From the NCBI RefSeq assembly GCF_020171525.1, contig NZ_JAIVAI010000001.1, positions 620,001-684,000 of the forward strand: a DNA stretch of 64,000 nt. The letters run 5' to 3'. Shown here in pieces: positions 9,381 to 18,278 of this stretch. The stretch's first letter is position 1; every line of letters starts with the position of its first letter. The DNA comes from Halobacillus yeomjeoni (GTDB lineage Bacteria; Bacillota; Bacilli; Bacillales; Halobacillaceae). A program made the translations under genes and the position numbers. Below the pieces are notes generated by a model. It did not search any database. It saw only the letters and a list, made by a program, of their open reading frames with translations, and had not been told where the DNA came from.

Positions 9381-10214
9381 TTATTCATACCCAAGTTCAG
9401 AGAGATATTGTCTGAATGATATAGAATCCTTATTATGATGGACAATGATTGGGGACGGTTTGTAGAAGTTCCAGCGATGTGGATTGAAGAAGCCGGCTAA
9501 CTGGTTGTATGAAGGCCTGGTTATTAAGCTTGTCAAATAAGCTGACTGTTTACTGTCAGACGTTCTGTATTTATTAAGCCCCTCAACCATTTTCTTCTCT
9601 GTTCTTATACTGAACCCATGTCCAAAAAAAAGGTTATTCTTTAATGCTACAGCATTGACTCCTCTGAACCAGGATGTCTCAGGATCCACGTCCGGATTAT
9701 TGAAATAGACGACGTCTCCAGGGATATAATGATCCGTAAAAATAGAATGCAGTCCAAGGTCATAATCAGTATTCCAGCTGTACAAGTATAGGTTTTGGAA
9801 AATGTAGTCAAAGGAATCACTGCCGATCGTCTTCAAAACGGCATGATAAAAAATAATGACGCAGGAAGTGGCACATTCGAAGCTGTAAAGACCGCTGTTT
9901 TCAAAAATGTCGTCAACAGCATCTGATGGTTTCACTTCAGGTTTCAGCAGAAATCCACCCGCTTGGGTTAAATTCCAATATTCAGGGTTACATCTTGCAT
10001 TTTTAAAGGTGGCAAAGACTGATTCACCTTCATCCATTTTTATAGAACTTTCGATTGTGTTTTTTCTGATATTGATCTCAAACAAGAGCTCTTTCTCTGT
10101 AGGAAAAGAGTAGAAGAAAGGGGCTTTCTCTAAAGAGTCAATGATATCATTGAAAACTTTATCAGAATTCCATGAGCTGTCTGGTTCAAAAGGACTCCCG
10201 GCCACGTAAATCAT
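9381..10214 (-). CDS. tgl: Spore coat transglutaminase Tgl-like, with altered catalytic site
   Basis: Resembles B. subtilis Tgl, which crosslinks coat proteins by epsilon-(gamma-glutamyl)lysine bonds. The core motif YSFECATSCVIIFYHA holds the nucleophile Cys114 (Cys116 in B. subtilis), and FFGHGFSI holds the conserved His at about 199. At the position of the second catalytic residue (Glu187 in WRGEN of B. subtilis) this protein has Val186 in FRGVN. Glu113 next to the cysteine is kept. The C-terminus is longer than B. subtilis Tgl (277 versus about 245 residues), ending NPHRWNFYKPSP onward. ATG 10214 has AAGGAGG seven bases upstream; the longer ORF start lacks one. Between this gene and the ponA terminator (10215-10412) nothing further is seen. 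Confidence 0.85.
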   Translation of the reverse strand: MIYVAGSPFEPDSSWNSDKVFNDIIDSLEKAPFFYSFPTEKELLFEINIRKNTIESSIKMDEGESVFATFKNARCNPEYWNLTQAGGFLLKPEVKPSDAVDDIFENSGLYSFECATSCVIIFYHAVLKTIGSDSFDYIFQNLYLYSWNTDYDLGLHSIFTDHYIPGDVVYFNNPDVDPETSWFRGVNAVALKNNLFFGHGFSIRTEKKMVEGLNKYRTSDSKQSAYLTSLITRPSYNQLAGFFNPHRWNFYKPSPIIVHHNKDSISFRQYLSELGYE

Positions 10215-10412
10215 AGGATTCCTCCTTATATAGGAAGTCATTTGGTGTTGTTCTTATGGTATTCAAGAATAGGGAGGAAGATGTTAATTCTCATGATGCC
10301 CTGACTTCTCTTGGGGAAAAGAAAGTTCAAATCCTCCCATCAAACTAAAAACGAGCAAACGGTGTAGTAAATTTCAGAGAATAGGTGAAAGGGGGATGAA
10401 CACAGGCAAAAG

Positions 10413-10451
10413 ATAAAAAAAAACGCTCTGTATGTATACAGAGCGTTTTTC
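10413..10451 (-). terminator. Intrinsic terminator of recU-ponA
   Basis: Stem AACGCTCTGTA / TACAGAGCGTT with a four-base loop. On the minus strand it is followed by a run of eight or more T, placed about 30 bases after the ponA stop. Confidence 0.88.
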
Positions 10452-10482
10452 ACAAGTATGGTTATCTTTAATCCTTCATTAT

Positions 10483-13131
10483 TCATGCTGCAGAGTCAAG
10501 TAGACCATTCAATGCAGAGCCGTCGTCAGAGTCAGATCCATCACCAGACCCTTCACCGGAACCGTCACCTGATCCATCTCCGGATCCAGATCCATCCCCG
10601 GATCCGTCATTGGATCCGCTTCCGTCACCTTCACCACCTTGATCATTTCCGGGGCTGCCATCATTATTTTGGCCGCTGTCTTGTTCACCATCACCTTGGC
10701 TTCCATCATCATTTCCAGTTTCGTTATCTTCATTTTCTTCTTCTTTGTCTTCTTTATCTTTCTCTTTATCCTTATCTTCGTCTTTTTCGTCTTTATTTTC
10801 CTCTAATGCTTCGGTTTGTACCTGAACGTTTGCTGAATCACTCTCCGCTGCTTTTCCTTCATCACTTTGAGCTACAACAGAGAATTGATACGTGGCACCT
10901 GCTTCGATATTAGAAACATTGAGGCTCGTATCCTTCGTCGTTGTCAGGACTTTCGGTTCGCCGTCATTGATGGAAACTGCGATCCGGAAGGATATACCCT
11001 CAGTCTCTCCATAAGACCATGATAAGTCTATGGACTGTGTTTCTTTATTGAATGCGCCTGTTAAACCTTGGACTGGCTCCAATTTCTTATAAACATTGGA
11101 TACTTTAGAAGGCTGATTATCCACGTGGAAGAGTTCTGTGACGATTTGACTCTCCGGTGTGAATTTACTCGGCAGCTTGGCTGGGCGGGATCCATCTTCG
11201 ATATCTACCCAGACGACAGAATCTGGTTTTGTGAAGTCTTTCGTTTCTTCACCTTCAGATAATTGAGTCATCAAAGGTTTGAACATCTGCTTCGGAATAT
11301 CTTTTGCAGCCTGTGAAAGACCTTCGTCGATATCCCCATATCCAGTCCAGATGGATACGGAGTAGTTCGTCGTATAGCCGTTGAACCATGAGTCAGGAGC
11401 AATTTGTTTGCCGCCAACTTCACGGTTTGTCGTACCCGTTTTTCCTGCTTCAGGAAGGCCGGGAACATTGGCTGCACGGCCTGATCCTTCAGACATCGTT
11501 GTTTGTAACATGTCTGAAATCATGTAGGCTGTGTAGCTGTTCATCGCTGATTTCGGTTCCGGTTTCATGTCGATTGTACCTTCACCAGGGAGTTCAACTT
11601 TTCGTACCGTATAAGGTTCGTTGTAGACACCTTCATTACCGAAAGCTGCATAAGCACCAGCCATCTGCACAGGGCTGACGCCAGTACCGGAACCGCCGAT
11701 TCCATCACTGAGCATCATCTGGTCACCTTCAAAATTAATTCCTAATCCTTCTGCAAAAGATTGAGCTCGATCAATCCCCACTTCTTCAAGTGTTTTCAAT
11801 GCAGGGATGTTGAGTGACCGGCTGAGTGCATACCTTGCAGATACCCAACCTCTGAAACGGTTGTCAAAGTTGTTCGGTTTGTAACCGCCGCCGAATTCAG
11901 TTGGTTCGTCTTTAATTTGATGATACGTCGATATTTTCTCGTTTTGAATCGCCGGTCCGTATGCCGTGATCGGTTTGAACGTTGAACCTGGCTGACGAGT
12001 GATGTCTGTTGCAAAGTTGAAGTTCCCTTGTTGATAATTACGGCCACCGCCGATGGCACGTATGGCACCGGTCTGGGTGTCAGTTACTGCTACACCGGAC
12101 TGAAGTTTTTCGTCAGGCCAAGGGATCTGCCCATCACTGCTCAAAATGTTTTCCACTGAGTCTTGAGCTTTTGGGTCCAATGTCGTATAAATTTTCAGAC
12201 CGTCTTTGAAGATGTCTGCACCATCCATTTTTTCCTGAACTTCTTTCCGAACTTGGTCAATGAAAGCATCATAAGGGGTGTCCCGTTTTGGTTTTTCATC
12301 GACAAGGAGATCCTCGATATTGACTTTTCTAGCTTCATTAGCTTCTTGTTCTGTGATTTTTCCGTGCTGCACCATCAGGCTCAGCACCGTGTTCATTCGG
12401 TCTTTTGCTAAATCCGGGTTATCAAATGGTGCGTAAGCAGTCGGACGTTGAGGGAGACCGGCGAGCAACGCTGCTTCAGGTAAAGTCAGCTCACTCAGGT
12501 CTTTCTTGCCGAAGTAGGTGTTAGCAGCTTCAGCTACTCCATATGCGCCTGATCCATAATAGATTTTATTCAAATACATTTCTAAAATTTTATCTTTTGA
12601 ATACTCCTGATCGAGTTTGACGGCCAAGTACTGCTCCTGGACTTTTCTCTCCAATGTCTTATTACTGGATAGGAAAGACCGTTTAACTACCTGCTGGGTA
12701 ATCGTACTGGCACCTTCTGCACCGAACCCTCTTGTGATGTTCGCCCAGACAGCCGCTACAATTCGCTTAAAGTCGATTCCGAAATGATCATAAAATCTTG
12801 CATCCTCTGTAGCGATTACCGCATCTTTCAACACAGGGGGAAGGTCGTTGTAACTCACTTTAGTCCGGCGCTCTTCACCTGAGAGATCAGTGATCAACTC
12901 ATCATTTTTATCGTAAACTTTTGAAGAAAAAGGAGTAGATAATTTCGATTCATCCAAACTAGGTGCATCGGATACATAATATGCGAAGAGCCCTCCGACA
13001 CCGATCATCATAATAAGTCCAAGTGTTATGAGGGTCATAAAAATTTTTTTGAACTTAGGTTTTGATTTGCTTTTCTTGTCATTCTTCATTTGTTTTCTTC
13101 TTGCTGTACGTGACTGGCTTTCATTTGCCAT
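10483..13131 (-). CDS. ponA: Class A penicillin-binding protein 1 (PBP1a/b-like)
   Basis: Bifunctional peptidoglycan synthase, 882 residues. A basic cytoplasmic head and one membrane segment (about 30-53) lead to a GT51 glycosyltransferase domain with catalytic E109 in ATEDARFYDHFG and the QQVVKR motif. The transpeptidase domain follows with SxxK at S383 (GSTFKP), SLN, and KTG in EAGKTGTTNR. A fibronectin type III-like domain (about 690-780) follows. The tail is low-complexity: first Glu/Lys/Asp-rich, then Gly-Ser-Asp repeats (GSGDG) ending in AALNGLLDSAA-like residues. The ATG at 13131 is right behind recU, as in B. subtilis, where the two are cotranscribed. Disordered acidic tails are common in PBP1 of halotolerant Bacillaceae (recollection). 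Confidence 0.95.
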   Translation of the reverse strand: MANESQSRTARRKQMKNDKKSKSKPKFKKIFMTLITLGLIMMIGVGGLFAYYVSDAPSLDESKLSTPFSSKVYDKNDELITDLSGEERRTKVSYNDLPPVLKDAVIATEDARFYDHFGIDFKRIVAAVWANITRGFGAEGASTITQQVVKRSFLSSNKTLERKVQEQYLAVKLDQEYSKDKILEMYLNKIYYGSGAYGVAEAANTYFGKKDLSELTLPEAALLAGLPQRPTAYAPFDNPDLAKDRMNTVLSLMVQHGKITEQEANEARKVNIEDLLVDEKPKRDTPYDAFIDQVRKEVQEKMDGADIFKDGLKIYTTLDPKAQDSVENILSSDGQIPWPDEKLQSGVAVTDTQTGAIRAIGGGRNYQQGNFNFATDITRQPGSTFKPITAYGPAIQNEKISTYHQIKDEPTEFGGGYKPNNFDNRFRGWVSARYALSRSLNIPALKTLEEVGIDRAQSFAEGLGINFEGDQMMLSDGIGGSGTGVSPVQMAGAYAAFGNEGVYNEPYTVRKVELPGEGTIDMKPEPKSAMNSYTAYMISDMLQTTMSEGSGRAANVPGLPEAGKTGTTNREVGGKQIAPDSWFNGYTTNYSVSIWTGYGDIDEGLSQAAKDIPKQMFKPLMTQLSEGEETKDFTKPDSVVWVDIEDGSRPAKLPSKFTPESQIVTELFHVDNQPSKVSNVYKKLEPVQGLTGAFNKETQSIDLSWSYGETEGISFRIAVSINDGEPKVLTTTKDTSLNVSNIEAGATYQFSVVAQSDEGKAAESDSANVQVQTEALEENKDEKDEDKDKEKDKEDKEEENEDNETGNDDGSQGDGEQDSGQNNDGSPGNDQGGEGDGSGSNDGSGDGSGSGDGSGDGSGEGSGDGSDSDDGSALNGLLDSAA
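10535..10640 (-). repeat. Gly-Ser-Asp low-complexity tract in the ponA 3' end
   Basis: Degenerate hexamer-like repeats coding alternating GDGS/GSGDG units in the extracellular tail of PBP1. The unit is imperfect but slippage-prone, so copy number may vary between strains. Confidence 0.75.
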
Positions 13132-13147
13132 TTAGTTTTCCTCCAAT

Positions 13148-13738
13148 TCAAAAATAGAGCTTATCCAATGCAGCGGCATAATCGACTCGTGCTTGATAAT
13201 GAAAAGGGATTTTTTCTCCATGTTCGTGAATAAAAGAATAAGGAATCGATTTTCTGCCACCATTCGATTGTTCGTCCCAATACTCAAATAAGAGGGGGGA
13301 AGGCAGTAGATACACTTCATCAAGAGGTGTGAATTTTATGATCATAAATGCGATACCTCCATGTTGATGAACGGCCTTCATATGATCGATCTGGTGCTGT
13401 TGCACATTGCTTAAAGGAAAAGATGTTTTATTTTTAGTTTCTTTGGCTTCAAAATCAATGTACCTGCTGCGGTAAACTCCATTAAAGTCGGTAGTGGAAG
13501 CTTGTTTGAAGTAAGCTTCTTTTATGACTGCAGCACTTCGCTTCGGATAGTCTACGTTGACAATTTGTACAGGGGTCGGTTTTTTATGGACGACAGCTTT
13601 TCCTGCACTCAAGTAGTATTCGTTGGTGACTGATATGTCTTCCTCCAATGACATCCCGCGATTACTGAAGTCAGGTTTAGATTTCCTTCTTAAAGCGTGA
13701 GACTGCTTCGTACTCCGCTTTCCATTGGGATAATTCAA
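13148..13738 (-). CDS. recU: Holliday junction resolvase RecU
   Basis: Resolves Holliday junctions in recombination and helps chromosome segregation. The 196-residue protein has the RecU signatures [32 protein letters not shown], the nuclease core [27 protein letters not shown] split across the PD-(D/E)XK-like site, and QHQIDHM. The start is TTG at 13738, eight bases after GAGGAGGG; an ATG in between is in another frame. The ponA ATG lies 16 bases downstream, the conserved recU-ponA pair. Confidence 0.95.
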   Translation of the reverse strand: MNYPNGKRSTKQSHALRRKSKPDFSNRGMSLEEDISVTNEYYLSAGKAVVHKKPTPVQIVNVDYPKRSAAVIKEAYFKQASTTDFNGVYRSRYIDFEAKETKNKTSFPLSNVQQHQIDHMKAVHQHGGIAFMIIKFTPLDEVYLLPSPLLFEYWDEQSNGGRKSIPYSFIHEHGEKIPFHYQARVDYAAALDKLYF

Positions 13739-13962
13739 ACTCCATCCCTCCTCATTTCCATGAGAGTATCATACCAAAAATCGATGTCAAAGGATATATG
13801 GAAGCACCAATATATTAGACGTTTTTATGAACGAAAGGTTTCATTAACAGGTTTCTTTTTTCGACATTCATCCAAGTTTTTCGAGTTGAATTTACCCCTC
13901 TTTCAAGATTATAAACATCATTTAATGATTTCGTTTAATTTTTCTAATTTTAGGGGGGATAT

Positions 13963-13997
13963 AAAAAAACTGCTGCCCGAATAAAGAGCAACAGTTT
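13963..13997 (-). terminator. Intrinsic terminator of the SspM-like gene
   Basis: On the minus strand, AAACTG-TGC pairs with GCA-CAGTTT (one bulged base on each side) and is followed by seven T. The upstream region 13739-13962 on the plus strand contains an open frame that does not look coding. Confidence 0.65.
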
Positions 13998-14007
13998 GAT
14001 CCGTTAT

Positions 14008-14103
14008 TTATGTGGCTGGACGGTTTTCACCTTCTAATTTAGGGTTATCCGTTTTTGCTGGTGTAGGCTGCTGTTTCTTCTTCGGTTGTTTTTTCTTTGC
14101 CAT
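14008..14103 (-). CDS. sspM: SspM-like small acid-soluble spore protein
   Basis: A 31-residue Lys/Gln/Pro-rich protein, MAKKKQPKKKQQPTPAK onward, ending LEGENRPAT. The ending resembles LGGPNRPST of B. subtilis SspM, a minor spore protein made in the forespore, which is encoded in the same ypp neighbourhood. A perfect AAGGAGGTCACCT ribosome site precedes the ATG. The match is made from memory of a very short protein, so other small spore proteins remain possible. Confidence 0.6.
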   Translation of the reverse strand: MAKKKQPKKKQQPTPAKTDNPKLEGENRPAT

Positions 14104-14164
14104 ATAGGTGACCTCCTTTCTGTCGAAGGATTTGTCGATATTGACTTGTTTTGTAGCTTTAGTT

Positions 14165-14227
14165 CTAGTCTTGTCATGATGGAAGGAGTTATTCTCCGAA
14201 CATGGAATTTTAATATATCAAGACTAG
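14165..14227. repeat. Nine-base inverted repeat before the coiled-coil gene
   Basis: CTAGTCTTG (14165-14173) and CAAGACTAG (14219-14227) are perfect reverse complements. Between them is a smaller GGAG/CTCC hairpin. The right arm reaches into the AGGAGGAG ribosome site of the gene at 14240. The left arm overlaps a possible -10 box (TTGACT at 14141, TCTAGT at 14164), so it may act in DNA or RNA. Confidence 0.45.
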
Positions 14228-14239
14228 GAGGAGATTCGG

Positions 14240-14506
14240 ATGGTTAAAACTCGTGTGGTCACCCCTTTAGAGTTTGAGGAACAAATCTTTCAATTGAAAG
14301 AGAAGTTTTCTTTATTGGAGCGTCGCCTTTCCCTGAAAGCTGACGAAATAGTATTTACGATGGCGGTAGCCCATAGAAAAGAAATCGATGAGCTGAAAGA
14401 CGAGGTTTTTCATCTAAGGGAACAATTGAAGACGGTTAAGAAGGAACAGCAGGATCAGTATTTGGAGCGCATTGCTTATCAGGCTAAAAAACGTTCAGTC
14501 GTCTGA
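14240..14506 (+). CDS. Small coiled-coil protein, unknown function
   Basis: An 88-residue protein I do not recognise. It is nearly all predicted helix, with heptad-like hydrophobic spacing from about residue 10 to 75 (FEEQIFQLKEKFSLLERRL, then HRKEIDELKDEVFHLREQLK). No signal peptide, membrane segment or cysteine. AGGAGGAG lies 7 bases before the ATG. It is placed between the sspM-like gene and yppE, where B. subtilis has yppC/yppD; I cannot say it is homologous to either. Probably a small dimeric cytoplasmic protein. Confidence 0.75.
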   Translation: MVKTRVVTPLEFEEQIFQLKEKFSLLERRLSLKADEIVFTMAVAHRKEIDELKDEVFHLREQLKTVKKEQQDQYLERIAYQAKKRSVV

Positions 14507-14563
14507 ATATTGATGATGGAAGCTGATACGTGGTAAGGTTGTATAAAAAAGGTGTGAATCATT

Positions 14564-14917
14564 TTGTCATTGAAGCAACATACAAAAGAATTGAAACAAC
14601 TCATCGATCGACTTCATCTCCAATTTATTGAATCTGAAGGTCCGGTCGATAAAAAGGATCACGCTTTTTTCAATAAAGTGAAACAAGAGACTGGCCCGAT
14701 GTTTGAAATCAATGAAGCTTGGAGAGATGAGGCAGAGGTTTTCGTCAAAGAGAGGAAGGCGTCTGTCCACCCGAATCAAGTCAAATCCACTCATGAAAAT
14801 ATAGAGATGATCATTTTGCACAGTTATTACTTGGATGTGGACCGGAAACGGTTTAAGGAACTGTATCAATCTGTCCATTATGTTCTTGATATGATGTTAA
14901 ATGACCTATCTGAATGA
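14564..14917 (+). CDS. yppE: YppE family protein (DUF1798)
   Basis: 117 residues, all-helical, matching the YppE/DUF1798 family by size, the KQHTKELKQLIDRL helix at the N-terminus, the W-containing middle (INEAWRDEAEVFV) and the NIEMIILHSYYLDVDRKRF segment. The known structure is a helical bundle of unknown function. The start is TTG at 14564 with AAGGTG about nine bases before it; no ATG is available. It lies close to recU-ponA, as in B. subtilis. Confidence 0.82.
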   Translation: MSLKQHTKELKQLIDRLHLQFIESEGPVDKKDHAFFNKVKQETGPMFEINEAWRDEAEVFVKERKASVHPNQVKSTHENIEMIILHSYYLDVDRKRFKELYQSVHYVLDMMLNDLSE

Positions 14918-15013
14918 TGTCTTTTTCCATTTATAAAGAGAGATCTGCCTAAGTTCGTTTATCATTAAATATTCAGGGTCTATAGATAACATTGTTTAAA
15001 ATACTTACAGAAT

Positions 15014-15046
15014 AAAAGAAAGCTCCCATTACGGGAGCTTTCTTTT
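15014..15046. terminator. Bidirectional terminator between yppE and the RND gene
   Basis: Perfect 14-base stem AAAAGAAAGCTCCC / GGGAGCTTTCTTTT with a five-base loop, lying between two convergent genes and overlapping the RND stop codon. Confidence 0.9.
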
Positions 15047-18000
15047 ATTGAGCACGACTTACTTTTTTAATGATGAGATAGAATGCAGGTACGAGCAGCA
15101 AAGTTAGTATCGTCGAGAACAGGAGCCCCGATACGATGGAAATCGCAAGTGGTTTGAATAGAACATCCCCTGTGAAAATGATCGGCGTGAGGGCAGCAAT
15201 TGACGTCATTGATGTGAGAATGATCGGTCGAACTCGCGCGCGTCCCGCTTCGATGACTGATTCAAGCATCGTTGAATACTTGTTTCGGTTCTGTTCCATG
15301 AACTCTACTAAGATAACCGAATTCCTGACTACGATCCCTGATAATGAAACAATTCCGAGAGTTGCTAAGAAGCTTAATGGCTCCCCGGATACAAACAAAC
15401 CAATAATGGCTCCTGTAACGGCCAAGAATACTGTTCCAGTAATCAACAGCGGCATCAACAAGGAATTGAATTGTATAGCTATGGTTAAATAGATCAGGAA
15501 CAATACGATGACAAATAGTTTAGAGACTTCAATGAAGAATTCAGTTTGTGCATCGGTCTGACCGCTTTCCACTAATGTGTAACCTTCCGGTAGTTCTTCT
15601 TCAAAGTCGGCAATCACTTGATCGGCTTTTTTATTAAAGGACTGTTCCGAACCCTCCTCGGGATAAGCCTCTATGGTGACCGTTCGTTCGCCATTCAAAT
15701 GAGGAATGGTTCCTGTTTGTGTAACCTTTTCACTTTCCACGACTTCCTCTAAGGTAAGGACTTCAGGTGGAGCTGCTGTTCTTGAAGGATTGGAAGCCGT
15801 TACTTCCAAAGCGTCCAAATTGGGACCTTCAGGATTCCCATCATCCAAAATGACTTCAAATGGAAGAATATTCGTTCCTGTATCGAACGTTCCAAGAGGA
15901 ACCCCGGTATTTGCGATTTGCAGCTGACCCGTGACTTGTGAAATCGGAATATTGTTTTCAGCCAGCAATTCGCGGTCAGGGGTATATTGAATGTATGTTT
16001 GTTCGCTGCCGGCATCAAGTACAGCGATTTCTGCACCTTCAATGTCCAATAGATTGCTTTTCACTTTTTCAGCAGCTTCTAACAACTGATCCAACTCCGG
16101 CCCTTGAACCTTTACTTGAACAGGAGGGGAAGGAGGTGGACCTGAGACGATCGTATCCATGAACACGTTTGCTTCCGGGAATTGTTCTCTAAGCGGTCTT
16201 TCCCACTCATTGATGAACGTAGTGGCACTTGTCGTTTCACGGTCGATCCGTACCAGCAGCTGGGCTTTGTTTTCTCCGGGTGACATTTGCGTCATGCTGA
16301 AGATATTAGGCAGCCCGCTGCCTGTGTATATAGAAGAATCAGTTATATTAGGATCTTTTTCTAAAAGGAATTCTCTCATGTTTTCGGTTCGATCCAGAGA
16401 TTCTTCAATAGATGTCCCTTCAGGATATACAACGGTGATGGTCACTTCAGGCCGGTCCGCTGAAGGGAAAAACTCAAACGGTATTTTCATGGCCAATAAA
16501 GAAAGCGCCACGCAGAGGAGTAAGCCGCATGCAGCGGTCAACCATGGCTTCTTGGTCGTTTTTGGTAAAACGGTATCCGCATAGAACGATTCCAGCCAGT
16601 TGAAAAATCCTCCGAGAACACCTGATTTTACTTTTCTCTTCTGCCTCAACTTTCTTGCGTATTGGACGGTCGGAATAAATGTGAGAGCTACGATTGTAGA
16701 AGCGAGTACTGTGAATATTAAAACCGCCGGCAGGGCGAGAATGAAATCACCGTTACTTCCAGACAGGAAAGTAAGAGGGAAAAAGCTGAATACAATCATC
16801 AACGTAGAGGTGACAATTGATTTTCCAACCTCTCTAACGCCTGTAAGCGCTCCTTCGAAAGGCCCGTCTCCGAGCTGGTATCTCCTTTGGATGTTGTCAT
16901 TTACAACAATGGCGTCATCGACCAATATACCGATTGCAATGATCATGCCTATGACTGAAATCTGGTTCAAGTCTACGCCGATGTATGGCAGTGGGATAAA
17001 TCCAATTAAAATCGAAATAGGGATAGCGATACCGACAAGCAATGCAGACGATAACGGCAATCCCAGTACCATAATCAAAATGACAGCAAAGAAAGAAATG
17101 GCAAATGAACTGATCAGGTTATCGAATACTTCTTCAATAATCGTACTTTGCGTATAAAAACGGTCCACCGTAACAGACTCAGGCAGTTCATTTTTCAGTT
17201 GTGAAACGGTTGTTGTAATTTCATCCTGCAAGGCGGAGATATTGACTCCCTCTTTTGCCAGAACAGTGACAGAAAGGGCAGGAGCACCTTGATAGCTGAC
17301 GAGATCTTCAACCCTCTCATCAACGATCGAAAGCGTGGCGACATCACTCAGGGTAACAATTCCATCATTTGAACCTTTCAAGGGTAGACTTTTTAACTCA
17401 TCTAATTGTGAAGCTTTCTCCAAAATCAGTGGGTATCTTGTCTCACCTTCTACTTTCGTCCCTATCGCAGCAGGAGCCATTTCTTTCCTGACTGTATCGA
17501 CTATTTGAAAAGCAGAAAGTTGATTATCTTGGAGCTCCTGTTGATCCAAGGACAGGGACAACTTTTGGTCAGGCAAACCTTTGATCAGTAAGGATTCCAC
17601 ACCTGAAATAGAAGTTAACTCATCTTCCCAATTTTCCATTGCATCACGTAATGTATATAAAGCTTCGTAGTCGTCTCCGGTTATATGATAAGTTGCGACC
17701 GGGGATGTGGTGATGTCAGTATTTACATCCGGATCCTGGACTTCATCAGGGAAGCCGCGGGAGACGTCTGAGACGACCTGTCGAATTTTTGAGTAAGCCG
17801 TGTTGGTGTCAGCTTCACCACTTAACGTCACCGCGATAGATCCGAAGCCGTTCGTTGACGTAGAGGTAACTTCATCGACGCCTTTTACGTCCAATAAACG
17901 ATTTTCCATCGGTGTAGTAATGGTCCGTTCAACCTCCCCAGGAGAGGCTCCAGGATATACGGTGGTTATGGATGCTACATTCACATTGATTTCAGGTAAA

Positions 18001-18098
18001 TCCCTTTTTGGGATTTGTAAATAAGTAAAAATACCAGTGAAGATCAATAATAATATAAAAATCCAAACGATTTTTTTGAACTCCAAAATCTTCTTCAA
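15045..18098 (-). CDS. RND family efflux transporter (HAE1/AcrB-like)
   Basis: 1017-residue proton-driven exporter of the resistance-nodulation-division superfamily. The topology is the usual duplicated one: a first membrane helix (about 10-27), a large extracytoplasmic loop, membrane helices around 330-480, a second loop, and helices around 860-1010. Motif D-like SVIGMIIAIGILVDDAIVV carries the adjacent aspartates of the proton relay, and GVREVGKSIVTSTLMIV follows. Gram-positive relatives include SwrC (YerP), linked to surfactin and lipid export. No membrane-fusion or regulator gene is adjacent, so it may work alone. ATG has AAGGAGG upstream. Confidence 0.9.
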   Translation of the reverse strand: MKKILEFKKIVWIFILLLIFTGIFTYLQIPKRDLPEINVNVASITTVYPGASPGEVERTITTPMENRLLDVKGVDEVTSTSTNGFGSIAVTLSGEADTNTAYSKIRQVVSDVSRGFPDEVQDPDVNTDITTSPVATYHITGDDYEALYTLRDAMENWEDELTSISGVESLLIKGLPDQKLSLSLDQQELQDNQLSAFQIVDTVRKEMAPAAIGTKVEGETRYPLILEKASQLDELKSLPLKGSNDGIVTLSDVATLSIVDERVEDLVSYQGAPALSVTVLAKEGVNISALQDEITTTVSQLKNELPESVTVDRFYTQSTIIEEVFDNLISSFAISFFAVILIMVLGLPLSSALLVGIAIPISILIGFIPLPYIGVDLNQISVIGMIIAIGILVDDAIVVNDNIQRRYQLGDGPFEGALTGVREVGKSIVTSTLMIVFSFFPLTFLSGSNGDFILALPAVLIFTVLASTIVALTFIPTVQYARKLRQKRKVKSGVLGGFFNWLESFYADTVLPKTTKKPWLTAACGLLLCVALSLLAMKIPFEFFPSADRPEVTITVVYPEGTSIEESLDRTENMREFLLEKDPNITDSSIYTGSGLPNIFSMTQMSPGENKAQLLVRIDRETTSATTFINEWERPLREQFPEANVFMDTIVSGPPPSPPVQVKVQGPELDQLLEAAEKVKSNLLDIEGAEIAVLDAGSEQTYIQYTPDRELLAENNIPISQVTGQLQIANTGVPLGTFDTGTNILPFEVILDDGNPEGPNLDALEVTASNPSRTAAPPEVLTLEEVVESEKVTQTGTIPHLNGERTVTIEAYPEEGSEQSFNKKADQVIADFEEELPEGYTLVESGQTDAQTEFFIEVSKLFVIVLFLIYLTIAIQFNSLLMPLLITGTVFLAVTGAIIGLFVSGEPLSFLATLGIVSLSGIVVRNSVILVEFMEQNRNKYSTMLESVIEAGRARVRPIILTSMTSIAALTPIIFTGDVLFKPLAISIVSGLLFSTILTLLLVPAFYLIIKKVSRAQ

Positions 18099-18146
18099 CT
18101 AAAATCCTCCTTCAAAAATGGTTATGTATAAATAATGTGTGACATC

Positions 18147-18176
18147 AGTATAATCCTTTTGCACCTATATTGTCAT
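18147..18176 (-). promoter_or_regulatory. Sigma-A-like promoter for the RND gene
   Basis: On the minus strand ATGACA (18171-18176), an 18-base spacer and TATACT (18147-18152), about 45 bases before the start codon. Confidence 0.55.
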
Positions 18177-18219
18177 GAAATACCACTTTTTCAATATGCT
18201 TGGGAAGAAATGAAATCGC

Positions 18220-18248
18220 TTTACACCAACCTTTTTTTCATTTATAAT
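18220..18248 (+). promoter_or_regulatory. Sigma-A promoter for cdd
   Basis: TTTACA (18220-18225), a 17-base spacer and a perfect TATAAT (18243-18248), 30 bases before the start codon. Confidence 0.75.
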
Positions 18249-18278
18249 TTATTTCCCAACTAAAGGGAGGGTTAAGGA

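Noticed and set aside
10458-10913. 151-residue His/Leu-rich open frame opposite the ponA tail
   Set aside because: It is the reverse strand of the Gly-Ser-Asp repeat tract; no ribosome site, and composition mirrors the ponA repeats.
13697-13984. 95-residue plus-strand frame between recU and the sspM-like gene
   Set aside because: It starts inside recU on the opposite strand, is Phe/Ile-rich low-complexity, and ends in the minus-strand terminator.
15136-17157. Several plus-strand frames opposite the RND gene
   Set aside because: The RND protein is intact and recognisable across the whole region; the opposing frames have no ribosome sites or domains.
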